Source of the DNA: Planctomycetales bacterium ZRK34
GTDB taxonomy: Bacteria; Planctomycetota; Phycisphaerae; Phycisphaerales; Zrk34
Assembly: GCA_014873095.1 (NCBI GenBank)
Contig: CP050848.1
Span: forward strand, 1,798,001 to 1,862,000
Reading direction: 5' to 3'
Length of the DNA stretch: 64,000 bases
Below are positions 28,863-37,523 of this stretch, one piece after another. The stretch's first letter is position 1; every line of letters begins with the position of its first letter. The notes under the pieces are model-generated. The model was not told the DNA's origin, did not search any database, and worked only from the letters and a program-made list of their open reading frames with translations. The translations under genes were made by a program, and so were the position numbers.

Positions 28863-30286
28863 ACCAACTCACCCGCATGTTGTCGCTGGGCTTGATCACG
28901 CTGCTACTGGGCGGCGCGGTCGCCTGTGCGGCCGAGCGCCCGAACATCCTGCTGATCATGGCCGACGACCAGGGCTACGGCGACACCGGCTACACGGGCC
29001 ATCCGCTGATCAAGACGCCGAACCTCGACGCCATGTCCAAAGCGGGGCTGCGGTTTGATCGGTTTTACGCCGCCGCCCCGGTGTGCAGCCCGACGCGCGG
29101 CAGCGTGATGACCGGCCGCCACCCCAATCGCTTCGGGGATTTCAAATGGGGCAACACGCTCCGCCCGCAGGAAATCACCATCGCCGAAGCGCTCAAAAAG
29201 GTCGGCTACACCACGGGTCATTTCGGCAAGTGGCACCTGGGCTCGGTGCGCGTCGGCGACCCGGTCAACCCCGGCAACAGCGGGTTCGACCACTGGCTCT
29301 CGGCCCCGAACTTCTATGACAACGACCCGATCCTCAGCCTCGAAGGCAAGGCGATTCAGCTTCGCGGTGAAAGCTCGATGATCGCCGCCGACGCCGCGAT
29401 CGAGTTCATGCAACTCGCGGTGAAGAATGACAAACCATTTTTCTCGGTGGTGTGGTTCGGCTCGCCGCACAAACCGCACCAGGCTGCCGATGAAGACAAG
29501 TCGATCTACCCGAAAGACAACAAGCGCCGCGACTGGATGGGCGAGATCACGGGGCTGGACCGGGCCGTCGGCAAGCTGCGGGCGTATCTGCGCGATCGGA
29601 AGCTCGCTGAAAATACGTTGGTGTGGTACTGCTCAGACAATGGCGGCCTGTACACCGATTCATCCGGCGGGCGGGCGAAGAAAGGCTCGATCTACGAAGG
29701 CGGCCTGCGCGTGCCGGCGATCATCGAATGGCCCGGTCGGGTCAAACCCGGTCGGGTGATCACGCAGCCGGCGGTCACCAGCGACATCTACCCGACGCTC
29801 GTGGCGCTGACCGGCGCGACCGTCGAGCATCAACCGCCGCTGGACGGTGTGAACCTGATGCCGCTGATCGACGGGGCCGATCGGGTGAACCGCGGCCCAA
29901 TCGGGTTCTGGGACTACGCCTCGGCGGGCATCGGCACCCCCGCCGCCAAGCTGATGGCCGAACTGCTGGCCGCTCAAAAGGCCGGCGACATCGACGGCGA
30001 TGAAAAGCACATCCGCAATGAAGCCGGCGACCTCAGCAAGCAGTACCCGCTGGACACGCTGCCCGGTCATGCCGCGTGGCTGGACTGGCCCTGGAAACTG
30101 CACCGCATCGAGAAAAAGAAGGACGGCAAAGTCCGCTTCGAGTTGTACAACCTCGTCGACGACCCGATGGAAAAACACGACCTGGCGGGCGATCAGCCGC
30201 AGCGCGTCGCGTCGATGAAGGCTGCCCTGGAAGACTGGCAGAAGCAGGTGATGCGTTCGGTCAATGGAGAGGATTACCGTCAGTGA
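28859..30286 (+). CDS. FGly-dependent sulfatase (arylsulfatase type), exported
   Basis: The 475-residue enzyme hydrolyses a sulfate ester. It has a signal peptide (about 1-24) and the sulfatase core ADDQGYGDTGYTGH. The formylglycine motif CSPTRGSVMTG (Cys near 79) should be modified by a sulfatase-modifying enzyme encoded elsewhere. HFGKWHLG and the DNGG metal ligand follow. The C-terminal region (NLVDDPMEKHDLA) is family-typical. Its ATG overlaps the lutA stop and its stop overlaps the lutB GTG, so it is embedded between lutA and lutB. Inference: it desulfates an algal-type glycan whose sugars, if deoxyhexoses, yield lactate. Confidence 0.92.
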   Translation: MNQLTRMLSLGLITLLLGGAVACAAERPNILLIMADDQGYGDTGYTGHPLIKTPNLDAMSKAGLRFDRFYAAAPVCSPTRGSVMTGRHPNRFGDFKWGNTLRPQEITIAEALKKVGYTTGHFGKWHLGSVRVGDPVNPGNSGFDHWLSAPNFYDNDPILSLEGKAIQLRGESSMIAADAAIEFMQLAVKNDKPFFSVVWFGSPHKPHQAADEDKSIYPKDNKRRDWMGEITGLDRAVGKLRAYLRDRKLAENTLVWYCSDNGGLYTDSSGGRAKKGSIYEGGLRVPAIIEWPGRVKPGRVITQPAVTSDIYPTLVALTGATVEHQPPLDGVNLMPLIDGADRVNRGPIGFWDYASAGIGTPAAKLMAELLAAQKAGDIDGDEKHIRNEAGDLSKQYPLDTLPGHAAWLDWPWKLHRIEKKKDGKVRFELYNLVDDPMEKHDLAGDQPQRVASMKAALEDWQKQVMRSVNGEDYRQ

Positions 30287-31758
30287 GCGATGGACACGAA
30301 CACCCTGTAGCGCTCTCGGTCGACGGTCAGCCGGCGCTGTTTCCGACGCTGCCGTACAAGATGCACGATCGCGCCGAAGCGTTCATGCACGATGAGCAGA
30401 TTCAGCGCTTCGTCAACCAGGCCACGCTCAATCGCAATGCCAACCGCCAGGCGACCGCCCACGAAGTGTTCGGCGACAAGCACAGCGATCTCCGCGCGCT
30501 GGCTGGTTCGATCAAACAGCACACGCTGGATCACCTCGATCACTACATCGAACAGTTCATCGACAACGCCACCGCCGCCGGCGTGCAGGTTCACTTCGCC
30601 AAGGATGCCAAAGAAGCCAACGCGATCTGCGTTGAAATCGCCAGGCAAGAAAAGTCGACCGCGTGCGTGAAGTCCAAGTCGATGGTCACCGAGGAAACGC
30701 ATCTGCTGCCGGAGCTCGAAGCCATCGGCGTCGATGTGCTGGAGACCGACCTCGGCGAGTTCATCCTGCAGATCGATGGCGACGCGCCGAGCCACATCGT
30801 CACGCCGATGATCCACAAGGATCGCATCGCGGTGGCCAAGGCCTTTCAGCGTGAGCTGGGCGCCCGCTACACCGAAGACCCCGCCGAACTGACGATGATC
30901 GCTCGCGAGCACCTGCGTGAGAAGTTCCGCCAGGCGGATCTCGGCATCAGCGGCGGCAACTTCCTCGTCGCTGAGACGGGTTCGATCGTGCTGTGCACCA
31001 ACGAAGGCAACGGGCGACTCTGCACGACGGTGCCGCGCGTGCATGTCGCTTTCGTCGGCATCGAAAAGCTGGTGCCGACCTATGAACATCTGACCGTGTT
31101 GCTGAAGTTGCTGGCGCGCACGAGCACAGCCCAGCCGTTGACGGTTTACACGCATGTGCTGACCGGCCCGAAGCGCGCCCCCGAGCACGATGGCCCCGAG
31201 AAGATGCACATCATCCTCATCGACAACGGCCGGACGAACATCCTTCGCGACACCGAATACCGCGAAGCCCTGCGCTGCATCCGCTGCGGGGCGTGTTTGA
31301 ACGCCTGCCCGGTCTATCGCAAGGTGACCGGCCACGCCTACGGCGCGGTCTACTCGGGCCCGATCGGCGCGGTGATCACGCCCCTTTTCAAAGGGCTGGA
31401 AAACTACAAGGACCTGCCCGGCGCCACGAGTCTCTGCGGGGCGTGCTACGAAGCCTGCCCGGTGAAGATCAACCTGCCGGAGATGCTGATCAAGCTGCGG
31501 CGCGACATGCTCGCCGGCAAGGCGGTCGGCCGCATGGAGAAACTGGCGTACAAGATGGGCGCGATCGGCCTCAAGGGGCCGCTGATGTACAGCATCGGCG
31601 GATGGTTCCAGCGCGTCGGCCTGCGCCTGCTGGCGGACAAGGATGGCTACGTCCGCAAAGGGCCGAGCCTGCTGAAAAACTGGACCAGCCAGCGCGACCT
31701 GCCCGCCCCCGCCGCCCAGAACTTCCGCACATGGTGGAAACAGTACAAACGCAAATGA
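30283..31758 (+). CDS. lutB: L-lactate utilisation protein LutB (Fe-S and LUD domains)
   Basis: The 491-residue protein has an N-terminal LUD-type domain (about 60-300, SGGNFLVAETGSIVLCTNEG). A ferredoxin-like region follows with two [4Fe-4S] motifs, CIRCGACLNACP and CGACYEACP (about 330-400), and a C-terminal helical tail. This is the electron-carrying subunit of LutABC. The GTG at 30283 overlaps the sulfatase stop and has ggagagga about 10 nt upstream. The longer open frame that starts inside the sulfatase gene is spurious. The next genes are a toxin-antitoxin pair rather than lutC. Confidence 0.93.
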   Translation: MSDGHEHPVALSVDGQPALFPTLPYKMHDRAEAFMHDEQIQRFVNQATLNRNANRQATAHEVFGDKHSDLRALAGSIKQHTLDHLDHYIEQFIDNATAAGVQVHFAKDAKEANAICVEIARQEKSTACVKSKSMVTEETHLLPELEAIGVDVLETDLGEFILQIDGDAPSHIVTPMIHKDRIAVAKAFQRELGARYTEDPAELTMIAREHLREKFRQADLGISGGNFLVAETGSIVLCTNEGNGRLCTTVPRVHVAFVGIEKLVPTYEHLTVLLKLLARTSTAQPLTVYTHVLTGPKRAPEHDGPEKMHIILIDNGRTNILRDTEYREALRCIRCGACLNACPVYRKVTGHAYGAVYSGPIGAVITPLFKGLENYKDLPGATSLCGACYEACPVKINLPEMLIKLRRDMLAGKAVGRMEKLAYKMGAIGLKGPLMYSIGGWFQRVGLRLLADKDGYVRKGPSLLKNWTSQRDLPAPAAQNFRTWWKQYKRK

Positions 31759-31784
31759 TTCTGGTGCGCATGCTCGGGCCCGCG

Positions 31785-31790
31785 TAGAAT
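31785..31790 (+). promoter_or_regulatory. -10-like TAGAAT close to the DUF433 start
   Basis: TAGAAT ends 8 nt before ATG 31799, so transcription from it would start at or next to the start codon. It could give the toxin-antitoxin pair a promoter of its own inside the lut operon. No clear -35 is seen. Confidence 0.4.
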
Positions 31791-31798
31791 AGATTGTG

Positions 31799-32038
31799 AT
31801 GAACCTGCGTGACTTTATCGAGCGTGATGCATCGGTCTGCGGCGGCGAACCGGTTTTTCGCGGCACGCGCGTGACTCTGCGAACCGTGCTGGCATCGCTG
31901 GCCGACGGCGATACCATCGAGCAGGTCGTCGCCAGCTTCCCGACGCTCAACGAGCAGCAGGTCCGCGCGGCAATCGCCTTTGCAGCCGCTTCCGTGCAGG
32001 AAGATTTGCCGCTACCCGAATTGCCCGCCGTTTCATGA
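31799..32038 (+). CDS. DUF433 antitoxin-like protein
   Basis: The 79-residue protein matches the DUF433 family (VCGGEPVFRGTRVTL, then FPTLNEQQVRAAIAFA), a small winged-helix-type antitoxin associated with PIN-like toxins. ATG 31799 is preferred over GTG 31796. No Shine-Dalgarno is seen, and TAGAAT lies just upstream. Its stop overlaps the next ATG by four bases. The pair is inserted between lutB and lutC. Confidence 0.85.
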   Translation: MNLRDFIERDASVCGGEPVFRGTRVTLRTVLASLADGDTIEQVVASFPTLNEQQVRAAIAFAAASVQEDLPLPELPAVS

Positions 32039-32391
32039 AAATCAAACTCGATGAGAACCTGCCGACCGAAGCGGCGGAACTTTTCGCCGAGCACGGCCAT
32101 GATGTGCATACCGTGCCTGATGAGAACCTGACCGGCCGCGACGATCGAACGATTTTCGATGCGGCACGATCAGAACATCGCGTGCTGATCACACAGGATC
32201 TCGATTTTTCAGACGTGCGTCGTTATCAACCGGGGACGCACCCCGGCATTGTGCTCGTGCGACTGCGCGAACCCAGCCGCCGCCTGATCGTCGAGCGTCT
32301 GCGGCAGGTGCTGGCTGACGAAGCCGTTGAAACATGGCCGGGATGTTTCGTCGTGCTCAGCGACCGCAAGCTGCGTGTCCGACGACCGTGA
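32035..32391 (+). CDS. DUF5615 PIN-like toxin
   Basis: The 118-residue protein has the DUF5615 (Mut7-C/PIN-like) signature KIKLDENLP at the N-terminus and the acidic TQDLDFSDVR motif in the middle. The acidic residues Asp6, Glu7 and the DLD group would form a PIN-type metal site, suggesting RNase activity. It is encoded with a DUF433 partner by an ATGA overlap, the standard arrangement of this toxin-antitoxin family. It separates lutB from lutC. Confidence 0.85.
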   Translation: MKIKLDENLPTEAAELFAEHGHDVHTVPDENLTGRDDRTIFDAARSEHRVLITQDLDFSDVRRYQPGTHPGIVLVRLREPSRRLIVERLRQVLADEAVETWPGCFVVLSDRKLRVRRP

Positions 32392-32422
32392 GCGATAACT
32401 CCCGTCGATCATCCGAATCATG

Positions 32423-32428
32423 TAGAAT
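32423..32428 (+). promoter_or_regulatory. -10-like TAGAAT just before lutC
   Basis: TAGAAT is followed after 7 nt by the chosen lutC ATG (32436). No Shine-Dalgarno is present in the gap. This fits a leaderless lutC transcript that would restore expression downstream of the inserted toxin-antitoxin pair. Confidence 0.4.
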
Positions 32429-32435
32429 GATCCCC

Positions 32436-33128
32436 ATGACCGAGTCATCGCATACAACCCGTGAGCAGTTCGTCGGCAGTATCCGCAAAGCGCTGGGGCG
32501 TTCGGCGGCGCTGAAGACCGCGCCGACGCCGCCGGCCGTTGATGAGTCGCTGGTGCGCCTGGCGTCGGCGAATGACGACCTGGTGGGTCTGTTCGCCGAG
32601 CGGGCCGCGCAGGTCGGCATGAAGGTCACACGCTGCACGCGGGCACAGGTCATCGAGCAGTTCGAGGCGGTGCTGGAAGAAATCGGCGTTCAGCGCATGA
32701 CACTGGCGGATTCCACCCCCTACCTTGATGAGCTCAAAGCCGCCGCCCAAAAGCGCGGCATCGAGTTGGCCGACTGGCATCACGACCGCTCGCTGGGGGA
32801 GCACTACGCCTCGGAGGCGGGCGTGTGCGGCGTCCATGCGGCTCTGGCTGAAACCGGCAGCCTGATCTGCAATTCCGACGCCCGCAACGGGCGCGGCCAC
32901 TCGCTGATCCCCGAGTCGCACATCGCCATCGTGCGCCGCGGCGACATCGTGCCCGACCTGCTCGACTATTTTTCGCGCATCAAGGGCACCGCCCCCGCCG
33001 AGTTGCCCAGTGCGCAGGCGATCATCACCGGTCCATCGAAAACAGCGGATATCGAAGGCGTTCTGATCACCGGTATCCACGGCCCCGGCCGTGTATTTGT
33101 GCTGTTGGTAGAAGACGATCCTGCCTGA
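32436..33128 (+). CDS. lutC: L-lactate utilisation protein LutC (LUD domain)
   Basis: The 230-residue LUD-domain protein is the third LutABC component. Recognisable parts are the N-terminal REQFVGSIRKALGR helix, the middle GVCGVHAALAETGSL and the C-terminal SKTADIEGVLITGIHGPG motif. ATG 32436 is preferred. An in-frame ATG at 32427 overlaps the TAGAAT hexamer. It is separated from lutB by the DUF433/DUF5615 pair, though all genes run in one direction and could still be co-transcribed. Confidence 0.9.
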   Translation: MTESSHTTREQFVGSIRKALGRSAALKTAPTPPAVDESLVRLASANDDLVGLFAERAAQVGMKVTRCTRAQVIEQFEAVLEEIGVQRMTLADSTPYLDELKAAAQKRGIELADWHHDRSLGEHYASEAGVCGVHAALAETGSLICNSDARNGRGHSLIPESHIAIVRRGDIVPDLLDYFSRIKGTAPAELPSAQAIITGPSKTADIEGVLITGIHGPGRVFVLLVEDDPA

Positions 33129-33176
33129 TCGTTACAAACGGGTAATGACTTTCCACAATTCTGTTTCTCCGCTTTC

Positions 33177-33203
33177 CAATCGGCCGATACACGCTAATAT
33201 GCT
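33177..33203 (+). promoter_or_regulatory. Candidate promoter for the GH57 gene
   Basis: A weak -35 (tttcca) is followed after about 16 bp by taatat, roughly 70-75 nt before the GH57 start. Four of six -35 bases match consensus. It lies in a relatively AT-rich gap after lutC. Confidence 0.35.
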
Positions 33204-33273
33204 TTGGTTCGCGTGAGGCCCCGGCGAACGGCGTGTCGGGGATCGGTCCAGCTTGGGACCAGGAGTCAGGTTT

Positions 33274-34464
33274 ATGCCTGCAGTTTGCCTGTATTTTCAG
33301 ATGCACCAGCCGATGCGACTGCGTCGGTATAGCGTCTTCGACACCGATGCCGACTACTTCGATCACGATCTGAACGCGCAAGTGCTCGCCAAGGTCGTTG
33401 AGAAGTGTTACCTGCCCGGCACGACGCAGTTGCTTGAGATGATCAAGCGGCATGAGGGCAAGTTCCGCCTGAGCTTCTGCGTGACCGGCGTGCTCATCGA
33501 GCAGCTTCGCGCCGGCGCCCCGAAGGTGCTGGACAATCTCGTCAAGCTCGCCGAGACCGGTTGCGTTGAGTTTCTCAACGAGACGTATTACCACTCGATG
33601 GCGTTCCTCTACAGCCGCGATGAGTTCCGCCAGCAGCTTCAGCTTCATGCCGACCTGATGGAAGATCTGTTCGGCCGGCGTCCGACGATCTTCCGCAACA
33701 CCGAGTTGATCTACAACAACGACCTGGCCTTCTACATCGACTCGCTGGACCAGCACAAGGGCATTCTCGCCGAGGGGTCAGACCCGATCCTGTCCGGCCG
33801 CAGTGCCAATCTGACCTATCGCCCGCCGCACACCGAAAACATCTCGCTGCTGCTGCGCAACTACCGCCTCAGTGACGACATCGCCTTCCGCTTCGGCAAT
33901 CGAAGCTGGTCGGAGTGGCCGCTGACCGGTGAGAAGTTCGCTCAGTGGGTCCAGCGCATCGACGCGGTCGACGGCAAGGTCTGCAACATCTTCGCCGACT
34001 TCGAGACTTTCGGTGAACACCAGTGGGCCGAGACGGGCATCTTCGAGTTTCTCAAGGCCATGCCCAAGGCCGTGCTCGCCGATTCCAAGGGCAGCTTCGC
34101 CACGGTCAGTGAAGCCCTCGCCGCCAATCCCCCCGCCGATGAGTTCGACGCCCCGCACATGATCTCGTGGGCCGACACCGAGCGTGACCTTTCCGCCTGG
34201 CTGGGCAACGCGATGCAGTCCAACGCGCTGCACGAGCTGTACAAGCTCGAAGGCCCGATCAAGCGCGGCGGCGACGAGAAGCTGCTGCGCGACTGGCGAC
34301 GCCTGACCATCAGCGACCATGTCTACTACATGTGCACCAAGTATTTCGCCGACGGCGATGTGCACACCTACTTCTCGCCGTACGAATCGCCGTACGACAG
34401 CTACATCAATTTCATGAACGTGCTGGACAACCTCCGCACGCGCGTCGGGGCTGTCAGCGTTTAA
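33274..34464 (+). CDS. Glycoside hydrolase family 57 protein
   Basis: The 396-residue cytoplasmic protein starts MPAVCLYFQMHQPMRLRRY, the conserved GH57 beginning with its metal/substrate His (FQMHQP). The nucleophile region near the middle reads FRNTELIYNN. A later FADFETFGEHQW motif fits GH57 conserved region 4, which carries the acid/base Asp. GH57 enzymes act on alpha-glucans (amylase, amylopullulanase, 4-alpha-glucanotransferase). The short length fits the alpha-amylase-like subgroup often found in glycogen metabolism. ATG 33274 has aggag nine bases upstream. Confidence 0.9.
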   Translation: MPAVCLYFQMHQPMRLRRYSVFDTDADYFDHDLNAQVLAKVVEKCYLPGTTQLLEMIKRHEGKFRLSFCVTGVLIEQLRAGAPKVLDNLVKLAETGCVEFLNETYYHSMAFLYSRDEFRQQLQLHADLMEDLFGRRPTIFRNTELIYNNDLAFYIDSLDQHKGILAEGSDPILSGRSANLTYRPPHTENISLLLRNYRLSDDIAFRFGNRSWSEWPLTGEKFAQWVQRIDAVDGKVCNIFADFETFGEHQWAETGIFEFLKAMPKAVLADSKGSFATVSEALAANPPADEFDAPHMISWADTERDLSAWLGNAMQSNALHELYKLEGPIKRGGDEKLLRDWRRLTISDHVYYMCTKYFADGDVHTYFSPYESPYDSYINFMNVLDNLRTRVGAVSV

Positions 34465-34483
34465 TGTTGTGCCGATGACCTGC

Positions 34484-34489
34484 TATCAT
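34484..34489 (+). promoter_or_regulatory. -10-like TATCAT just before the first ABC permease
   Basis: TATCAT ends 6 nt before ATG 34496. No Shine-Dalgarno is present between them. This fits a leaderless start for the peptide-type ABC operon. Confidence 0.4.
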
Positions 34490-34495
34490 GCCGCC

Positions 34496-35383
34496 ATGGC
34501 AGTGGCGGCAGTTTCCCCATTTCGCAAAAGCCCGCTCAGCGCGGCGCGCCTCGGCGGTGTCGTGCTGGCCGTGATGGCGCTGGCGTGTCTGCTCACGCTG
34601 CCGTGGTCGATCCATCAGTACAACGCGCAGAACCTGTCGCAGACGCTCGCCCCGCCGTCGACTGATTACCCGATGGGCGCTGATCGACTCGGTCGATCGC
34701 TGATGTGGCGATGCCTGCTGGGCGGATCGATCTCGCTGGGCATCGGCCTGGCCGCCGCCACGATCACGACATTCATCGGCACCGCGTGGGGCCTGGTCGC
34801 CGGGTACTTCGGCGGACGGGTCGACTCGGCGATGATGCGCATCGTCGATGTGCTCTACGGCCTGCCGTATATCCTGCTGGTCATCCTGTTGAACATCGCC
34901 CTGGGCCCGATCTTTCAAAACGCCATCGGTCCGCTGGCCGGCAACGTCGTCACGCTGCTGCTGGCCATCGGCGCCGTCAGTTGGCTGACGCTGGCGCGCG
35001 TCGTGCGCGGGCAGGTGCTCTCGATCAAAACACAGCCGTTCGTCGAGGCCGCCCGCGCCACCGGCTGCCGGCCCGTCTACATCATGACCCGCCACATCCT
35101 GCCGAACCTGCTGGGCCCGATCATCGTCTATACCACGCTGACCGTGCCGCAGGCGATTCTGCAGGAATCATTCCTCAGCTTCCTCGGCATCGGCATTCAG
35201 GCTCCGCTGCCGAGTTGGGGCAACCTCGCGGCCGACGGCCTGCCGGAACTCAACCCCGTCGAGTCGCACAGTTGGCTGCTGATCTGGCCGTGCGTGCTGC
35301 TGGGCGTGACGTTGCTGGCCCTCAATTTCCTCGGCGACGGTCTGCGCGACTACTATGATCCACGCGCTCGCCGCAAACGCTGA
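34496..35383 (+). CDS. Peptide/nickel-type ABC transporter permease (DppC-like, first copy)
   Basis: The 295-residue inner-membrane permease has about six membrane segments. The early motif YPMGADRLGRSLMWRCLLGG and the cytoplasmic EAA loop EAARATGCRPVYIMTRHILP place it in the DppC/OppC family. ATG 34496 is preferred over GTG 34469 and ATG 34475. The gene comes before the solute-binding protein, an unusual order. A second DppC-like permease is encoded downstream (38599), so the operon has two C-type and one B-type permeases. Confidence 0.87.
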   Translation: MAVAAVSPFRKSPLSAARLGGVVLAVMALACLLTLPWSIHQYNAQNLSQTLAPPSTDYPMGADRLGRSLMWRCLLGGSISLGIGLAAATITTFIGTAWGLVAGYFGGRVDSAMMRIVDVLYGLPYILLVILLNIALGPIFQNAIGPLAGNVVTLLLAIGAVSWLTLARVVRGQVLSIKTQPFVEAARATGCRPVYIMTRHILPNLLGPIIVYTTLTVPQAILQESFLSFLGIGIQAPLPSWGNLAADGLPELNPVESHSWLLIWPCVLLGVTLLALNFLGDGLRDYYDPRARRKR

Positions 35384-35403
35384 TTCAAAACGGTGCATCG
35401 AAT

Positions 35404-37488
35404 ATGGAAAACAGATTCGGCCTCAAAGACCTGTTCGTGATCATCCTGCTGATCCTGTTGATCCTCAGCGTCTGGCTCGCGATGAAACAGTTCGATCGGC
35501 AGTGGAAGGATGTGCAGGAAGTCAAAACCTCCGTGGGTGAACTCACCGGCGAGCAGGCCCGCCTGCGCAACCAGATCAGCGAGTTGCGCCGCCTGATCCA
35601 GAGCGGCGTCCGCGTGAATGACTCTGCCGCCGCCGGCGACACGCCCGAGCAGTATGATCCGTTTGAAGGCGTCCGCGCCGCCCGCGAGAAGGAAGGCTTC
35701 GCCCAGGGCGACTGGTGCATCGACGTGTTCGGCACCAACGTCTCGATCATCACCGCGTTGACCTATAAGGATCTTTACGGCCGCCTGATCCAGGCCCAGG
35801 TGCTCGAATCGTTGATCACGATCGATCCGAACACGCTCGAAAATGTGCCCCAGATCGCCGAAAGCTGGAAAATCCAGGACAACTCCGACGCCTGGCGTCA
35901 GTACATGGACCAGGCTACGGAAAAGTTCGCTAAGCAGGCCGACGCCGACGCGTCGGTTTTCACCGAGCAACTGAAAAAACTCGTCAGCAAAATCGAGGGA
36001 GACTCCGGCCCGGTCGCGGAAGGCTCCGAGCAGTACAAGGCGTTGACCGCCAAAGCGCGTCAGCAGTGGATCGACGCCCAGATCGACGCCGATCCCAATC
36101 GCCCCCCCGCCACGGTGATCACCTTCAAGCTCCGCGACGATGTGGTCTTCTCCGACGGCGCGCCGCTGACGGCCGAAGATGTGGTCTTCACCTGGGAACT
36201 GCTGAACAACCCCAAGCTCGACGCCGCGAGCACCCGGCAGTTTTACGACAACATCGAAACCTGCAAAGCACTCGGCAAATACGAAGTGCAGTTCGGGATG
36301 ACCGAACCGCACTACATGGCCCTGTCGATGTGCGGCGGGCGACCGGTGCTGCCGAAGCACTTTTATTCGAAATACACGATCGACCAGATCAACCGCATGC
36401 CCGGGCTGCTGATGGGCACAGGCCCCTACCGTCTGCCGGACCCGGCCGCGTGGGCTCCGGGCAAGCCGCTCGAACTCGTGCGTAACGAACGCTACTGGGG
36501 CCCCCAGGGTGGATTCGACAAGCTGGTCTACCGAGAGATCATCAACGATGTGGCGCGCGTCACCGCCTTCAAGAACGGTGAGATCGACATGCTCGCGCCG
36601 ACGCCCGAGCAGTTTGAATCGCTCAAGGACGATCCCGCCGTCGCCGAGCGCACCCAGCACTTCGTTTACCAGTCGATCCCGACCGGATACATGTGGCTCG
36701 CCTGGCAGCAGAAGCGCAGCGACAAGCCAACCATGTTCGCCGACAAGCGCGTCCGCCAGGCGATGACCTATCTCACCGAGCGCCGGCGCATCTGCGATGA
36801 CGTCTTCCACGGTTACGCCACGCCGGCGATGGGCCCCTGGCCCAAGGGGTCCAAACAGGCCGACCCCTCGCTGGAGCCGCGCCCCTACGATCCGGAAAAA
36901 GGCAAGGCCCTGCTCGCCGAGGTCGGCTGGAAAGACCGCGACGGCGACGGCGTGCTCGAAAATGCCGAGGGTAAGCCGTTTCAGTTCACGCTGACTTACC
37001 CCTCGGGCAGCGCGGATTATGACCGCATCGCGCTGTTCCTCAAAGACTCCTACGCCAAGGCCGGCATCGTGATGGAGCTCGACCCGCTGGAGTTCAGCGT
37101 GTTGATTCAGCGGCTGGAGCAGCAGACTTTCGACGCGATCATCCTCCGCTGGGGCGGCGGGGCTGTCGAGTCCGACATCCGCCAGATGTTTCACTCGTCG
37201 CAAGCCAACAAGGGCGGCGACAACGTGATGAACTACATCAGCCCCGAACTCGACCGCCTCATCGACAAGGCCCGCAGCACGGTCAATCCCGACGAGCGTT
37301 ATCCGCTGTGGCAGGAATGTCACCGCATTCTCTACGACGATCAGCCGTACACCTTCATGCTCTACCAGAAGTCGCTGCGGATGTTCGACAAGCGCATCGC
37401 CAACATCCAGCGCAACAAGATGGGCCTCAACGACCCGCCGCGCAACGAATGGTATGTCCCCGCGCCGCTGCAGAAGTGGGGCAAGTGA
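35404..37488 (+). CDS. Membrane-anchored extracellular solute-binding protein (SBP family 5)
   Basis: The 694-residue family 5 binding protein is for peptides or similar solutes. It is held by an N-terminal membrane helix (about 9-27), not by a lipobox, and a coiled coil follows (about 30-75, KTSVGELTGEQARLRNQ). The SBP fold begins near 110 (ALTYKDLYGRLIQAQVLESL). An inserted segment of about 80 residues (about 165-240) precedes VTFKLRDDVVFSDG-like sequence and the DVVFTWELL motif. The C-terminal part is typical of the family. At about 530 residues the usual family 5 protein is clearly shorter. It lies 20 bp after the first permease. Confidence 0.87.
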   Translation: MENRFGLKDLFVIILLILLILSVWLAMKQFDRQWKDVQEVKTSVGELTGEQARLRNQISELRRLIQSGVRVNDSAAAGDTPEQYDPFEGVRAAREKEGFAQGDWCIDVFGTNVSIITALTYKDLYGRLIQAQVLESLITIDPNTLENVPQIAESWKIQDNSDAWRQYMDQATEKFAKQADADASVFTEQLKKLVSKIEGDSGPVAEGSEQYKALTAKARQQWIDAQIDADPNRPPATVITFKLRDDVVFSDGAPLTAEDVVFTWELLNNPKLDAASTRQFYDNIETCKALGKYEVQFGMTEPHYMALSMCGGRPVLPKHFYSKYTIDQINRMPGLLMGTGPYRLPDPAAWAPGKPLELVRNERYWGPQGGFDKLVYREIINDVARVTAFKNGEIDMLAPTPEQFESLKDDPAVAERTQHFVYQSIPTGYMWLAWQQKRSDKPTMFADKRVRQAMTYLTERRRICDDVFHGYATPAMGPWPKGSKQADPSLEPRPYDPEKGKALLAEVGWKDRDGDGVLENAEGKPFQFTLTYPSGSADYDRIALFLKDSYAKAGIVMELDPLEFSVLIQRLEQQTFDAIILRWGGGAVESDIRQMFHSSQANKGGDNVMNYISPELDRLIDKARSTVNPDERYPLWQECHRILYDDQPYTFMLYQKSLRMFDKRIANIQRNKMGLNDPPRNEWYVPAPLQKWGK

Positions 37489-37523
37489 TCGGGCCGACTT
37501 TCAAACTCTGACTCGCGATCTCC

